Origin: Pseudacidovorax sp. NFM-22
GTDB taxonomy: Bacteria > Pseudomonadota > Gammaproteobacteria > Burkholderiales > Burkholderiaceae_C
Assembly: GCF_021401245.1 (NCBI RefSeq)
Contig: NZ_JACBFY010000009.1
Coordinates: forward strand, 62,001 to 126,000
DNA: 64,000 nucleotides
Direction: 5' to 3'
The stretch's first letter is position 1, and every line of letters begins with the position of its first letter. The position numbers and the translations under genes are program-made. This document shows, piece by piece, positions 50,947 to 60,458 of the stretch. The notes beneath the pieces are model-generated. The model was not told the origin of the DNA and made no database searches. It saw only the letters and a program-made list of their open reading frames with translations.

Positions 50947-51852
50947 TCAGCTCAGGACCACGCTCGACAGCCGGCGGCGGTACGTCGCCACCACCGGATC
51001 GTCCGGCGGGATCTGGCCTTCGGCCACCTTGGGCTTGGGCGGCTCGATCACGTCGAGGATGGCGATGTAGGTCTTGCGGGCCAGTTCCTCGTTCCAGCCC
51101 TTGTCGCGCATGAGGATCTCGAGCAGCTCGTCCATGGCCTCGGTCCATTGCTGCTGCGCCACCAGCGCCTGGGCGCGGGCGTAGCGGGCGTCGAAGTCGC
51201 GGCGGTTGGCGGCGATGCGTGCGTCCAGCGCGGCGATGTCGGCGCCCTCGGCGGCGTCGAGCGCGTCCATCCAGCGCTGCAGCGAGTCGAAGCGGCGCAC
51301 CAGCGAGCGACGGTCGATCACCGGCGCGAAGGCCACCTTGGCGTCGTCCGTGCGGCCCATCTGCAGCAGCAGCTTGACGTAGTCGAAGCGGGCATCGTCG
51401 TTGGACGGGTCGGTGGCCACGGCATGCTGCAGCTTCTCGAGCGCGCTGTCGGTGTCGCCTTCGGCCAGGGCCTCCTGCGCGGCCTCTTCCTCCTGCTGCG
51501 CGGCCAGCTCATCGGCGCCGGGCACGTGCTTGTCCAGGAACTCGCGGATCTTGTCGGCCGGCAGCGCGCCGACGAAGCCGTCCACCGGCTGGCCGCCGGA
51601 GAACATCACGCAGAAGGGAATGCTGCGCACGCCGAACATCTGCGACAGCTGGCTGGAGATCTGCGGCACCTTGTCGGCGTCGAGCTTGGCCAGGATGAAG
51701 CGGCCGCCGTATTCGACCTCCAGCTTCTCCAGCACCGGGCCCAGCTGCTTGCAGGGGCCGCACCATTCGGCCCAGATGTCCAGCAGCACCGGCGTGGCAA
51801 GCGAGGCTTCGACCAGTTCGGTCTGGAAGTTGTCGAGGGTGATGTCGATCAT
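50947..51852 (-). CDS. cnoX: Thioredoxin-like co-chaperone CnoX/YbbN
   Basis: A 301-residue protein with an N-terminal thioredoxin domain (about 1-110, active site C31-G-P-C34 in WAEWCGPCKQ) and a C-terminal tetratricopeptide-like region (about 120-285). In E. coli CnoX has SQHC and acts as a chlorine-activated holdase; here the full CGPC pair suggests thioredoxin-type redox activity as well. It binds unfolded proteins and passes them to GroEL or DnaK. It is divergent from purE with 87 bases between starts. Confidence 0.92.
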   Translation of the reverse strand: MIDITLDNFQTELVEASLATPVLLDIWAEWCGPCKQLGPVLEKLEVEYGGRFILAKLDADKVPQISSQLSQMFGVRSIPFCVMFSGGQPVDGFVGALPADKIREFLDKHVPGADELAAQQEEEAAQEALAEGDTDSALEKLQHAVATDPSNDDARFDYVKLLLQMGRTDDAKVAFAPVIDRRSLVRRFDSLQRWMDALDAAEGADIAALDARIAANRRDFDARYARAQALVAQQQWTEAMDELLEILMRDKGWNEELARKTYIAILDVIEPPKPKVAEGQIPPDDPVVATYRRRLSSVVLS

Positions 51853-51939
51853 GGGTGAGGCTGCGTCGTTGGGGGATGGCCGGGCGCCCGGCCGATTCAG
51901 ATTCCCGTTCCAGGTGGGACCGAAACGTAAAATTGAAAG

Positions 51940-52500
51940 ATGAGTGAAACCATCCAGGTCGGCGTGGTCATGGGCTCGAACTCCGACTGGGAGACGATGC
52001 GCCATGCGGCCGAGATTCTCCAGCAATTCGGCATTGCCCACGAAACACGCGTCGTCTCGGCGCACCGCATGCCGGACGCCCTGTTCGCCTATGCCGAAAG
52101 CGCCGCCCCGCGCGGGCTGACCGCCATCATCGCGGGGGCCGGCGGCGCCGCCCATCTGCCGGGCATGCTGGCCGCCAAGACCACGGTGCCCGTGCTGGGC
52201 GTGCCGGTGGCCAGCCGCCACCTGCAGGGCGTCGATTCGCTCTACAGCATCGTGCAGATGCCCAAGGGCATTCCGGTCGGCACCTTCGCCATCGGCACCG
52301 CGGGTGCGGCCAATGCGGCGCTGTTCGCGGTGGCCATGCTGGCGGTGAACGACCCGGCCCTGCGCCAGAAGCTGGACGACTTCCGCACCGCCCAGACCCG
52401 CGTGGCCGAGGCCATGACGCTGCCCCCACCGGCCGAAGGCGCACCGGCCGCCGCTGCGGCGGCGCCCGTGTTCTCGCCCCAGGGCGGAGGCGCGCTGTGA
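51940..52500 (+). CDS. purE: N5-carboxyaminoimidazole ribonucleotide mutase
   Basis: Class I PurE, converting N5-CAIR to CAIR in purine synthesis. The 186 residues include the GSNSDWETM phosphate-binding loop, SAHRMP with the catalytic His, and [11 protein letters not shown]. The last about 25 residues are an Ala/Pro-rich tail beyond the usual length. It overlaps purK by 4 bases. Confidence 0.97.
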   Translation: MSETIQVGVVMGSNSDWETMRHAAEILQQFGIAHETRVVSAHRMPDALFAYAESAAPRGLTAIIAGAGGAAHLPGMLAAKTTVPVLGVPVASRHLQGVDSLYSIVQMPKGIPVGTFAIGTAGAANAALFAVAMLAVNDPALRQKLDDFRTAQTRVAEAMTLPPPAEGAPAAAAAAPVFSPQGGGAL

Positions 52501-53711
52501 GCCCCAAGGTCCTGGCCCCGGGCCGCAAGACCCTGCCGCTGCTGCCCGGCAGCACGCTGGGCGTGATGGGCGGCGGCCAGCTGGGCCGCATGTTCGTGCA
52601 CGCGGCCCAGGCCACGGGCTACTTCACCGCGGTGCTCGATCCTGATCCGGACAGCCCCGCCGGCCGCATCAGCCACCACCACCTGCATGCGGACTACCTG
52701 GACAGCGACGCCCTCGGCCGCCTCTCGCGCCTGGCCGATGCCGTCACCACCGAATTCGAGAACGTGCCGGCCCAGGCCCTGGCCACGCTGGCCGGCGACG
52801 TGCCGGTGGCGCCCGCGGCCGATGCCGTGGCCATCGCGCAGGACCGCATCCGCGAGAAGGCGCATTTCGTGCGCTGCAGCGCCGCCAGCGGCATCGGCTG
52901 CGCGCCCTACGCGGTGATCGAGAACGCCGACCACCTGGCGGCCGTCTCGGCCGAGCTGCTGCCCGGCATCCTCAAGACCGCGCGCATGGGCTACGACGGC
53001 AAGGGCCAGCAGGGCGTGCAGACCCTGGCCGAACTCGCCGCCGCGTGGGAAGCCACCGGCCGCGTGTCCTGCGTGCTCGAAAAGCGCCTGCCCCTGGCGC
53101 TGGAATGCTCGGTCATCGTGGCCCGCGGCCACGACGGGCAGGCGGTGCACTTTCCGCCCCAGCGCAACCTGCACCGCGGCGGCATCCTGGCCGTGACCGA
53201 GGTGCATGACCAGGCCCTGCCGCCCGCCGTGGCCGAGCGCGCCGTCGAGGCCGCGCGCGCCATCGCCGACGGCATCGGCTACGTGGGCGTGCTGTGCGTG
53301 GAGTTCTTCATGCTGGAGGACGGCAGCCTGGTCGCCAACGAGATGGCGCCGCGCCCGCACAACAGCGGCCACTACACCATGGACGCCTGCGACGTCTCGC
53401 AGTTCGACCTGCAGGTGCGCACCCTGGCCGGCCTGCCGCTGGTGGCACCGCGCCAGCACAGCCCGGCCATCATGCTCAACCTGCTGGGCGACCTGTGGTT
53501 CGCCGACGGCAGCGACCAGCAGCGCGACCCGGCCTGGGCCCAGGTGCTGGCCCTGCCGGGCACGCATCTGCACCTCTACGGCAAGACCGAGGCGCGCCGT
53601 GGCCGCAAGATGGGGCACCTGAACATCACCGGCGCCGACATTGCCGGCGTGCGCGCCGCCGCTGCACAGGCCGCGGCGCTGCTCGGCCTGCCCGACAGCT
53701 CCGCCTGCTGA
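52497..53711 (+). CDS. purK: N5-carboxyaminoimidazole ribonucleotide synthase
   Basis: ATP-grasp enzyme that makes N5-CAIR from AIR, bicarbonate and ATP. The 404 residues begin with [17 protein letters not shown] and the [12 protein letters not shown] nucleotide-fold motif; the ATP-grasp core includes [11 protein letters not shown] and [26 protein letters not shown] in pieces. The start is GTG 52497, within the purE stop (GTGA). The TsaC gene begins 7 bases after its stop. Confidence 0.97.
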   Translation: MSPKVLAPGRKTLPLLPGSTLGVMGGGQLGRMFVHAAQATGYFTAVLDPDPDSPAGRISHHHLHADYLDSDALGRLSRLADAVTTEFENVPAQALATLAGDVPVAPAADAVAIAQDRIREKAHFVRCSAASGIGCAPYAVIENADHLAAVSAELLPGILKTARMGYDGKGQQGVQTLAELAAAWEATGRVSCVLEKRLPLALECSVIVARGHDGQAVHFPPQRNLHRGGILAVTEVHDQALPPAVAERAVEAARAIADGIGYVGVLCVEFFMLEDGSLVANEMAPRPHNSGHYTMDACDVSQFDLQVRTLAGLPLVAPRQHSPAIMLNLLGDLWFADGSDQQRDPAWAQVLALPGTHLHLYGKTEARRGRKMGHLNITGADIAGVRAAAAQAAALLGLPDSSAC

Positions 53712-53718
53712 GCCCGCC

Positions 53719-54717
53719 ATGATCCTCGACGGCCAGGACAGCCACGCCATCGAACGCGCCGCGCTCGCGCTGCGGGCGGGCGAGCTGGTGGCCTTTCCCA
53801 CCGAGACGGTCTATGGCCTGGGCGCCGACGCCGCCAACGACGACGCCACGCGCGGCATCTTCCGCGCCAAGGGCCGGCCCTCGGACCATCCGCTGATCGT
53901 GCACCTGCCCGACGGGCTGCGGCAGGCCGAGTCACTGTCGCGCTTCGCGCAGCCGCTGCCGGCCTTCGGGCGCGCGCTGGCCGACGCCTTCTGGCCCGGC
54001 CCGCTGACGCTGATCGCCACCCGCCAGCCCGGCGTGGGCGCGGCCGCCGCGGGCGGGCAGGACACCATCGGGCTGCGCTGCCCCGACCACCCGGTGGCGC
54101 AGGCGCTGCTGCATGCCTGCGCCCGCCACGGCGTGCCCGGCCTGGCCGGCCCCAGCGCCAACCGCTTCGGCCGCGTGAGCCCGACCACCGCCGCCCATGT
54201 GGCCGGCGAGTTCGGCGACGACCTGCTGATCGTCGACGGCGGCCCCTGCACCGTCGGCATCGAATCGACCATCGTCGACTGCAGCCGCGGCGCGCCGGTG
54301 CTGCTGCGCCCGGGCGTCATCACCCGCGCGCAGATCGAGCGCGTGGCCGGCGAGCGCCTGCGCAGCCAGGCCGAGCTGGCCCAGCCCGACCCGCGCGCCT
54401 CCGGCACGCTGGAGTCGCACTACGCGCCCGCGGCCAAGGTGCGGCTGATGGACGGCCGCATGCTGCAGTCCGCGCTGGACGTGCTGGGCGCGCAGGCCGC
54501 CCACATCGCCGTGTGGTCGCGCACGCCGCTCAAGAGCCGCTCGCAGCGCCTGATCCTGCGCCGCATGCCCGACGACGCCACCGAGGCGGCGCGGCAGCTC
54601 TTTGCGCTGCTGCGGCAGTTCGACGACGAAGGCGCCAAGCTGATCTGGATCGAGACGCCGCCGGAGACGCCGGAGTGGGAAGGTGTGCGGGATCGGCTGA
54701 TGCGCGCGGCGGCTTAA
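53719..54717 (+). CDS. tsaC: L-threonylcarbamoyladenylate synthase (Sua5/YciO/YrdC type)
   Basis: Makes threonylcarbamoyl-AMP from threonine, bicarbonate and ATP for the t6A37 tRNA modification. The YrdC domain spans about 1-210 (KxR..SxN pattern: GRPSDHPLIVH and GPSANRFGRVSPT). At 332 residues it is of the long Sua5 type with an extra C-terminal domain (about 225-330). Its partner tsaB is at 58156. It ends 31 bases before the convergent TIR gene, so this is the junction of conserved and accessory DNA. Confidence 0.93.
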   Translation: MILDGQDSHAIERAALALRAGELVAFPTETVYGLGADAANDDATRGIFRAKGRPSDHPLIVHLPDGLRQAESLSRFAQPLPAFGRALADAFWPGPLTLIATRQPGVGAAAAGGQDTIGLRCPDHPVAQALLHACARHGVPGLAGPSANRFGRVSPTTAAHVAGEFGDDLLIVDGGPCTVGIESTIVDCSRGAPVLLRPGVITRAQIERVAGERLRSQAELAQPDPRASGTLESHYAPAAKVRLMDGRMLQSALDVLGAQAAHIAVWSRTPLKSRSQRLILRRMPDDATEAARQLFALLRQFDDEGAKLIWIETPPETPEWEGVRDRLMRAAA

Positions 54718-54748
54718 ATCAACACGTAAAACCCGAGTCAGGCAACCC

Positions 54749-55528
54749 CTAGCCTTTATTTGGGCGCCGCTTCGCTGTGTGGCCTCTCAAACTCAGGCCA
54801 AGCTGCTCGAGGGCAAAGTCATAGTCTTCTCTAAAGTCTATGTACTTTTTCATTTTAAGAAGAGTTGGAATCTCGCAATCCTCTATCAAAATAGGGATTA
54901 CATAGATTTGGCGGGAACTAATCTCGTCCCAATGTTTAGCCTGCCATTCATTTTCGACCCACTTCGATGCCACAGATTTTTTGGAAAGCACCAAAAGAAC
55001 GTAATCAGCGCTAGCCAAACCCTCGGCGATCTTGGTCGGTATCGATTCACCTCCCAATATTTGCCACTCGTCTACCCAAGGTCGATGCCCCATCTCTGCA
55101 AGATCGACAGCAAGGCTTTTTACAAAATTCTTATCGGCGGAAGAATGTGACAGAAATATCGAAGCGCCGTCGTGTTTATGCATGAATTGTGCCTCAAACA
55201 TTTTTTGATTTAGTAAGCTGGCAATGTAAGAGTATTCTTCCAGAAGGCCTATTCGCTCCTCCCCCAGGGCAGGAGATGGGGAATAAGATGTTAATCTTCT
55301 CCACACTATTTCGTGGCGGCTGAGCAAATCCATACTGGTTGGTCTGCGCAAATATGTTATTGGGATACGCCGATAACTTAATGTCAAACCAAAACCGCCA
55401 AAATACACAATCCCATGCAATCGACCTTTTTCGAAGGTCTCATCGTCGAGCATTCCGATTCGGCCTTGATGAGCCCCTTTAATAACAACAACCGGACCAT
55501 ACTCGAAATTCTCTGAGTTGAATTTCAT
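54749..55528 (-). CDS. TIR-domain protein with KOW-like N-terminal region
   Basis: A 259-residue protein of probably foreign origin: by eye about 45-50% G+C in a 70% genome, with AT-ending codons throughout. Residues about 10-60 look like a small SH3/KOW-type barrel (YGPVVVIKGAHQGRIGMLDDE). Residues about 121-240 are a TIR domain: FLSHSSADKNFVKSLAVDL, then WVDEWQILGGESIPTKI and LVLSKKSVASKWVENEW. E194, four residues after W190, matches the catalytic Glu position of NAD-hydrolysing TIR proteins. It could be a defence NADase or a signalling-molecule producer; no Thoeris or other partner gene lies next to it. AGGA lies 6 bases before ATG 55528. Confidence 0.9.
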   Translation of the reverse strand: MKFNSENFEYGPVVVIKGAHQGRIGMLDDETFEKGRLHGIVYFGGFGLTLSYRRIPITYLRRPTSMDLLSRHEIVWRRLTSYSPSPALGEERIGLLEEYSYIASLLNQKMFEAQFMHKHDGASIFLSHSSADKNFVKSLAVDLAEMGHRPWVDEWQILGGESIPTKIAEGLASADYVLLVLSKKSVASKWVENEWQAKHWDEISSRQIYVIPILIEDCEIPTLLKMKKYIDFREDYDFALEQLGLSLRGHTAKRRPNKG

Positions 55529-55574
55529 ACGAATCCTATGCCTGCCTTGCGCTAAAAAGGGCGGAGTCACTGAC

Positions 55575-57065
55575 TTAGTTCTGCCGAGCCACCCACTCCA
55601 CCAACGCATCGAACGCCGGCCGCGCGGCACCCGCCACCGGATCGTTGGCAATGCCGACGACCACCCATCGGCGCCCGCCAGCGCCATCCACATAGCCAGC
55701 AATCGCCGCCACGTCGCGCAGGCTCCCTGTCTTGAGGTGCGCCGACGTGGTCGCCGGCCGGTTGCGCAGCGTGCCGTCCACGCCCATCACGGGCAAGGAC
55801 GCCATCAGTTCGGGCATGACCGGCGAGCGCCAAGCCACCTGCAGCATGCGCGCCAGGCCGGCGGCGGTGAGCCGGTCCTCGCGTGACAGCCCGGCGCCAT
55901 TGACCATCACCGGGGCCGGCTCGGCACCGCCCACGCGCGAGGTCCACCATTGCCGCACGGCCGCACGCGCGGCGTCGAAACTGCCGCGCTGGCGTTGCGT
56001 GAGGCCCAGCGTCAGGAAGAGCTGCTGGGTCATCACGTTGTTGCTGTACTTGTTGATGTCGCGCACCACCTGCCCCAGCGGCGGCGAGGCGGCCTCGAAC
56101 AGCAGGCGCGCGGTCGTCGGCACGGCACCCAAGCGCAGCTGGCCGTCGATCTGGCCGCCCATCTGCTGCCACAGGCCGCCGATGGCGCGCAGACCGAAGC
56201 GCTGCGGGTCGGGCCAGGCGACCGGCCAGCTGCGCGCGCCGCAGGCGGCCGGCAGGGCGCCGGCGAAGCGCGGCTGGGCCGGGTCGGCAAAGTCGGCCTG
56301 CAGCGCGGTGCGCCAGTCGCCGCATTCGCCGGTGCTCAGCGGCACGCGCGCCGGAAAGCTCACGCCGGCCAGCGGCGGTTCGGCGCTGACGACGGCGAAG
56401 CGGCCGCCGGCCTCGGGCGTGAAGTCCAGCGTGACCGAGCGGAAGTTGACGAGGAAGGCGTCGGGCGAGGCGTTGTAGGGGCGCAGCGGCTCGCCGTCGA
56501 AGGCGGCCGGGTCGCTTTCGACGCCGGCATCGAAGGCGCTGCGGTCGACCACCACGTCGCCGGCGATGCGGCGGATGCCCAGGGCCTGCACGCGGCGCAG
56601 CAGCAGCCACAGCCGCTCGACCACCATCGTGGGGTCACCCTGGCCGCGCAGGTACAGGTTGCCCTGCAGCGTGCCGTCGACCACGGCGCCGTCGGCGTAG
56701 ACCGGCGTGCTCCAGGTGTAGGCGGGGCCCAGCAGGTCGAGCGCGGCGTAGGTGGTGACCAGCTTCATCACCGAGGCCGGGTTGACCAGTTCCTGCGCCC
56801 GCCAGGCAAGGCGCGGCGGCTGCCGACCCTCGGCGTCGGCCACAAAGAAGGTGACGGCATCGCGCGGCACCTTGGCGCGGGCCAGGGCGGCTTCGACCGA
56901 GGGTGGGAGGGCGGTCGAGGGCAGGGGGGCGGCCGTCGCGGCGCTGGCGGCAGGCTGCGCGATGGCGGCCGGCACGGCGACCAGCGCGCAAACGGCCAGC
57001 AGGGCGGCCTGCAGGCGGGAGGAAGGGCGAAGAAGGGAAAGGCGGGAAAGGCAGCACTCAGGCAT
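55575..57065 (-). CDS. dacB: D-alanyl-D-alanine carboxypeptidase/endopeptidase (PBP4)
   Basis: Periplasmic penicillin-binding protein of class C that trims peptidoglycan cross-links. The 496 residues carry a signal peptide (about 18-36, ending AAIAQ). Penicillin-binding motifs: S98-V-M-K101 (PASVMK), SNN (KYSNNVM) and KTG (LKTGSL). The large insert between SxxK and SxN is typical of PBP4. It is divergent from the DMT transporter (57 bases). The TIR gene lies directly downstream on the same strand, 46 bases away. Confidence 0.96.
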   Translation of the reverse strand: MPECCLSRLSLLRPSSRLQAALLAVCALVAVPAAIAQPAASAATAAPLPSTALPPSVEAALARAKVPRDAVTFFVADAEGRQPPRLAWRAQELVNPASVMKLVTTYAALDLLGPAYTWSTPVYADGAVVDGTLQGNLYLRGQGDPTMVVERLWLLLRRVQALGIRRIAGDVVVDRSAFDAGVESDPAAFDGEPLRPYNASPDAFLVNFRSVTLDFTPEAGGRFAVVSAEPPLAGVSFPARVPLSTGECGDWRTALQADFADPAQPRFAGALPAACGARSWPVAWPDPQRFGLRAIGGLWQQMGGQIDGQLRLGAVPTTARLLFEAASPPLGQVVRDINKYSNNVMTQQLFLTLGLTQRQRGSFDAARAAVRQWWTSRVGGAEPAPVMVNGAGLSREDRLTAAGLARMLQVAWRSPVMPELMASLPVMGVDGTLRNRPATTSAHLKTGSLRDVAAIAGYVDGAGGRRWVVVGIANDPVAGAARPAFDALVEWVARQN

Positions 57066-57122
57066 GCGGCGGGATTATCGGGAGCGACTGCGTCCGCAAG
57101 GCCGCCCCTCGATAATCGCCCG

Positions 57123-58163
57123 ATGCCTGCTGCCGACCGACCGCTCCTGCGCCTGTCTCCCCGGGCGGTGGGTGTCGGCTCGGCCGTCATCACCGTGCTG
57201 GTGTGGACGGGCTTCATCGTCATCTCCCGCGCCACCGCGGGCCGCGCCCTGGCGCCGCTGGACATCGGCCTGGCGCGCATCGTGGGCGCCAGCGTGGTGC
57301 TTGCGCCCTGGGGCGCCTGGCTGGTGGCGCAGGCCCGGCGGGCGGGCGACGCGAATGCCGGGTCGCTGTTCGGCCTGTCGCCGCTCTCGCTGCGGCTGAG
57401 CGCGCTGGCCGGCATCTTCGGCGCGGTGCTCTATGCGGGCCTCGCGTATTCGGGCTTCTTCTTCGCGCCGGCCGGCCATGCCGCCGTGCTGATGCCCGGC
57501 AGCCTGCCGCTGTGGACGGCGCTGCTGGCGGCCGTGGTGCTGCGCGACCGCATCACGCCGCTGCGGGCCGCGGGGCTGGGCCTGATCGTCGCGGGCGACC
57601 TGATGGTGGGTGGGCGCAGCCTGCTGCAGGCCTTCGGCGATGCCGAGGCGGGCGGCGCCGGCAACCACCTGTGGAAGGGCGACCTGCTCTTCATGTCCGC
57701 CGCCTTCTGCTGGGCCTGCTACGGCGTCATCGTGCGTCGCCATGCGCTGGACGCGGTGCGCGCCACCATCGCCATCACCATGTTCGCGCTGCTCACCTAT
57801 GTGCCGCTCTACCTGCTTCTGGCGTGGACGGGCGTGATCCCCAGCCGGCTGACCACGGCGCCCTGGGGCGACATCGCCTTCCAGATGGCCTTCCAGGGCA
57901 TCGGCTCGGTGGTGATCTCGGGCATCACCTTCACGAAGATGATCGGTTACTTCGGCCCGGTGCGCACCACCATGATCACGGCGCTGGTGCCGGGCCTGTC
58001 GGCACTGTCGGCGGTGTTCTTCCTCGACGAGCCGCTGCATCCGGGCCTGCTGGCCGGGCTGGCGCTGGTGACCCTCGGCATCCTGCTGGGCGTGCAGCGC
58101 AAGGCGCCGGCCGCGTCCGCCGCGGTGCCGGCCCGTGCCACGGCCAAGGGTTGCAATGCCTGA
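57123..58163 (+). CDS. DMT-superfamily (EamA) transporter
   Basis: A 346-residue inner-membrane protein with about ten membrane segments in two EamA halves (VITVLVWTGFIVISRATAG; FYKM-type GSVVISGITFTKMIGYFGPVR; ALVPGLSALSAVFFLDEPL). It is an exporter or importer of amino acids or metabolites; no substrate is predicted. It overlaps the tsaB start by 8 bases, so the two are translationally linked. Confidence 0.93.
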   Translation: MPAADRPLLRLSPRAVGVGSAVITVLVWTGFIVISRATAGRALAPLDIGLARIVGASVVLAPWGAWLVAQARRAGDANAGSLFGLSPLSLRLSALAGIFGAVLYAGLAYSGFFFAPAGHAAVLMPGSLPLWTALLAAVVLRDRITPLRAAGLGLIVAGDLMVGGRSLLQAFGDAEAGGAGNHLWKGDLLFMSAAFCWACYGVIVRRHALDAVRATIAITMFALLTYVPLYLLLAWTGVIPSRLTTAPWGDIAFQMAFQGIGSVVISGITFTKMIGYFGPVRTTMITALVPGLSALSAVFFLDEPLHPGLLAGLALVTLGILLGVQRKAPAASAAVPARATAKGCNA

Positions 58164-58854
58164 ACTCCTCGCTTTCGATTGCAGCACCGACACGCTGTCG
58201 GTGGCCGTGCAGCACGGTGATCGCGTGGTCGCCCGCACGCAGGCCGGCGGCGCCCAGGCCTCGGCCGCGCTGATCCCGCTGATCCACGAACTGCTGGCCG
58301 AGGCCGGCCTGACGCTCCACGGGCTGCAGGCCCTCGTCTTCGGCCGCGGCCCCGGCGCCTTCACCGGCCTGCGCACCGCCTGTGCGGTGGCGCAGGGCCT
58401 GGGCTACGGGGCGGACATTCCCGTGCTGCCCATCGACACGCTGCACGCCGTGGCCGAGGAGGCCCGCCATGCCACCGGCGCGGCGCAGGTGATGGCGGTG
58501 CTCGATGCGCGCATGGACGAGGTCTATGCCGCTGCCTGCGACACCGCCGCCGGCCACTGCGAGGCGCCGCGCCTCATGGCGCCGGAGCAGGTGCAGGTGC
58601 CGCCCGGCTTCCTGCTGGCCGGCAACGCCTTCGCGGCCTATGGCGAGCGCCTGCCCGCCGACGCACCGCGCCATGCCTGTCTGCCCACTGCCACCGCCCT
58701 GCTGCGCCTGGCCCCGGCCATGCTCGCCGCCGGCCGCGCCGTGCCGGCCGCCGAGGCCCAGCCGCTGTACGTGCGCGACAAGGTCGCCCAGACCACGGCC
58801 GAGCGCGAGGCGATCAGGAACGCCGCGGCCACCATCGGAGCGACGCCCGCATGA
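58156..58854 (+). CDS. tsaB: tRNA t6A37 synthesis protein TsaB
   Basis: Partner of TsaD in transferring threonylcarbamoyl to A37 of tRNA. The 232 residues have the ASKHA N-terminus (LLAFDCSTDTLSVAVQ) and the hallmark GRGPGAFTGLRTACAVAQGL. ATG 58156 is chosen because the fold starts immediately. rimI starts with a 4-base overlap. TsaC lies in the same window but in another operon. Confidence 0.95.
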   Translation: MPELLAFDCSTDTLSVAVQHGDRVVARTQAGGAQASAALIPLIHELLAEAGLTLHGLQALVFGRGPGAFTGLRTACAVAQGLGYGADIPVLPIDTLHAVAEEARHATGAAQVMAVLDARMDEVYAAACDTAAGHCEAPRLMAPEQVQVPPGFLLAGNAFAAYGERLPADAPRHACLPTATALLRLAPAMLAAGRAVPAAEAQPLYVRDKVAQTTAEREAIRNAAATIGATPA

Positions 58855-59390
58855 GCGCCCTGCCCCAGTTGCCCGAGGCGCGCCTGGAGCCCATGCGCGT
58901 CACCCACCTCGACGCGCTGCTGCCCATCGAGCAGCAGGCCTACACCCATCCTTGGACGCGGGGCAACTTCATCGACTCGATGCATGCCGGCTACCACTGC
59001 ATGTGCCTGGTCGGCCCCACGCCGCCCGAGGCCCCCGGCTTCGGCGCCGACGGCGCCGCGCCGCGTCCGCAGGGCGATACGCTGATCGGCTACTTCGTCG
59101 CCATGAAAGGCGTGGACGAGGTGCATCTGCTCAACATCACCGTGGCGCCGGCCTTCCAGCGCCAGGGCTGGGCGGCGCTGATGCTCACGGCGCTCGGCGT
59201 GTGGTCGCGCGCGCAGGGCGCCGGCTGGCTGTGGCTGGAGGTGCGGGTGAGCAACACGCGCGCCCAGCAGGTCTACGAACGCCATGGCTTTCGCCGCGTG
59301 GGCCAGCGCAAGGGCTACTACCCGGCCGCGCCCGGCCGTCGCGAGGACGCGATCGTCATGAGCCTGCGGCTGGAGGGCACGGCCCCGTGA
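58851..59390 (+). CDS. rimI: Ribosomal protein bS18 alanine N-acetyltransferase
   Basis: GNAT acetyltransferase modifying the N-terminus of ribosomal protein S18. The 179 residues show LPIEQQAYTHPWTRGNF, LLNITVAPAFQRQGWAALML (acetyl-CoA site, R/QxxGxA variant with GW) and a C-terminal YERHGFRRVGQRKGYY. A proline-rich insertion at about 55-75 (PTPPEAPGFGADGAAP) lengthens the family fold. The tsaB-rimI order is conserved in proteobacteria. Confidence 0.93.
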   Translation: MSALPQLPEARLEPMRVTHLDALLPIEQQAYTHPWTRGNFIDSMHAGYHCMCLVGPTPPEAPGFGADGAAPRPQGDTLIGYFVAMKGVDEVHLLNITVAPAFQRQGWAALMLTALGVWSRAQGAGWLWLEVRVSNTRAQQVYERHGFRRVGQRKGYYPAAPGRREDAIVMSLRLEGTAP

Positions 59391-59460
59391 CACCGTCCTC
59401 CGCCCCCATTCAACAGGGCGCGCCGCACGCACGCGCGTTCGCACGCCCAGGAAGCCCGAG

Positions 59461-60447
59461 ATGAGCCTGATGCTCGATGCGCGCCAGCGCGCCATGCTGG
59501 AGGAGATGGGCGTCAAGGTCTGGTGGCCGGTGCAGACGGCGGAGGTGGCGGCACCGGTCGCTGCGGCTGAGACAGCCCAGGCCACCGAGCCCACTGCGCT
59601 TGCCGGCGAGCACATTGGCGAGCCCGCGGTCGCCCGCGCGGCCCGCCCGCCGATGGATCGGCCGGGCGCCGACACGTCCCACACGCCGCCTTCGGACGAC
59701 GGCCCGCCCGCATGGATCGACGACGTGCCGCCGGAGGACATGCCGCCTTCCGCGGCAGCGCCACCAGCCGTGCGCCAGGAGGCGCCGGCTTCCTCCACGC
59801 CCGGTCGCCGTCCGGCGGCCGAGGCGCCCTCCTCCGCCACGGCGTCCCCGGCCCCACGAACCGGCGCATCCTCCGCACGGGCCGGAACCGCCCCCGCCGT
59901 GCGCATCGAGCCGGCCCAGCGCCTGTACCTGCCGGCCGGCGCCGGCGGCGACGCGCCCGCACCGGGAGGCTGGCTGGTGCTGGTCGACATGCCGCCCGGC
60001 CCCGATGGCCGCCATGGCGCTGCCTTCGCCGGCGACGCCGGCCGCCTGCTCGACCAGATGCTGCGCGCCCTGCGCCTGCACGCCGGCCCCACACCGGTGC
60101 ACCTGCAGCGCGTGCACCGCCCCGCCCCCGGTGTGCCCGAGGGCCAGGACGACGAAGCCTTCGAGGCCGGCTTCGGCCATGCCTGCCGCGAACTGGCGCC
60201 ACGCATGGTGCTGGCGCTGGGCCCGCTGGCGGCGCAGCAGCTGCTGGGCGCCCAGCCGCTGGGCCGGCTGCGCGCCCAGATCGGCCGCTGCGCCGACGGC
60301 CGTACCGCCGTGGTCGCCAGCTATGCGCCGGCCTACCTGCTGCGCACGCCGGCCGACAAGGCGCGCGCCTGGGCCGACCTGTGCCTGGCCGCCGCCGAGT
60401 TCGAGCGGATCGCCGCCGCCCCCCGAGCGTCGGAGGGCGGCTCCTAG
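59461..60447 (+). CDS. Uracil-DNA glycosylase-superfamily protein, apparently degenerate
   Basis: A 328-residue protein. The N-terminal about 145 residues are Ala/Pro-rich and disordered. The C-terminal half (about 155-320) aligns with family 4/5 [30 protein letters not shown] and the C-terminal [18 protein letters not shown] motif. The catalytic-loop motif GExPG..ED and its acidic residue are replaced by [12 protein letters not shown], and the four cysteines that hold an Fe-S cluster in family 4 are not in place, so glycosylase activity is doubtful. The place between rimI and pyrF is normal in Comamonadaceae, where an intact enzyme is usual as I recall. Confidence 0.75.
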   Translation: MSLMLDARQRAMLEEMGVKVWWPVQTAEVAAPVAAAETAQATEPTALAGEHIGEPAVARAARPPMDRPGADTSHTPPSDDGPPAWIDDVPPEDMPPSAAAPPAVRQEAPASSTPGRRPAAEAPSSATASPAPRTGASSARAGTAPAVRIEPAQRLYLPAGAGGDAPAPGGWLVLVDMPPGPDGRHGAAFAGDAGRLLDQMLRALRLHAGPTPVHLQRVHRPAPGVPEGQDDEAFEAGFGHACRELAPRMVLALGPLAAQQLLGAQPLGRLRAQIGRCADGRTAVVASYAPAYLLRTPADKARAWADLCLAAAEFERIAAAPRASEGGS

Positions 60448-60458
60448 AATCCCGCCCC

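Noticed and set aside
54749-55528. ThsB of a Thoeris system
   Set aside because: No ThsA-like gene is adjacent, and the protein has an extra N-terminal barrel that ThsB lacks as far as I know.
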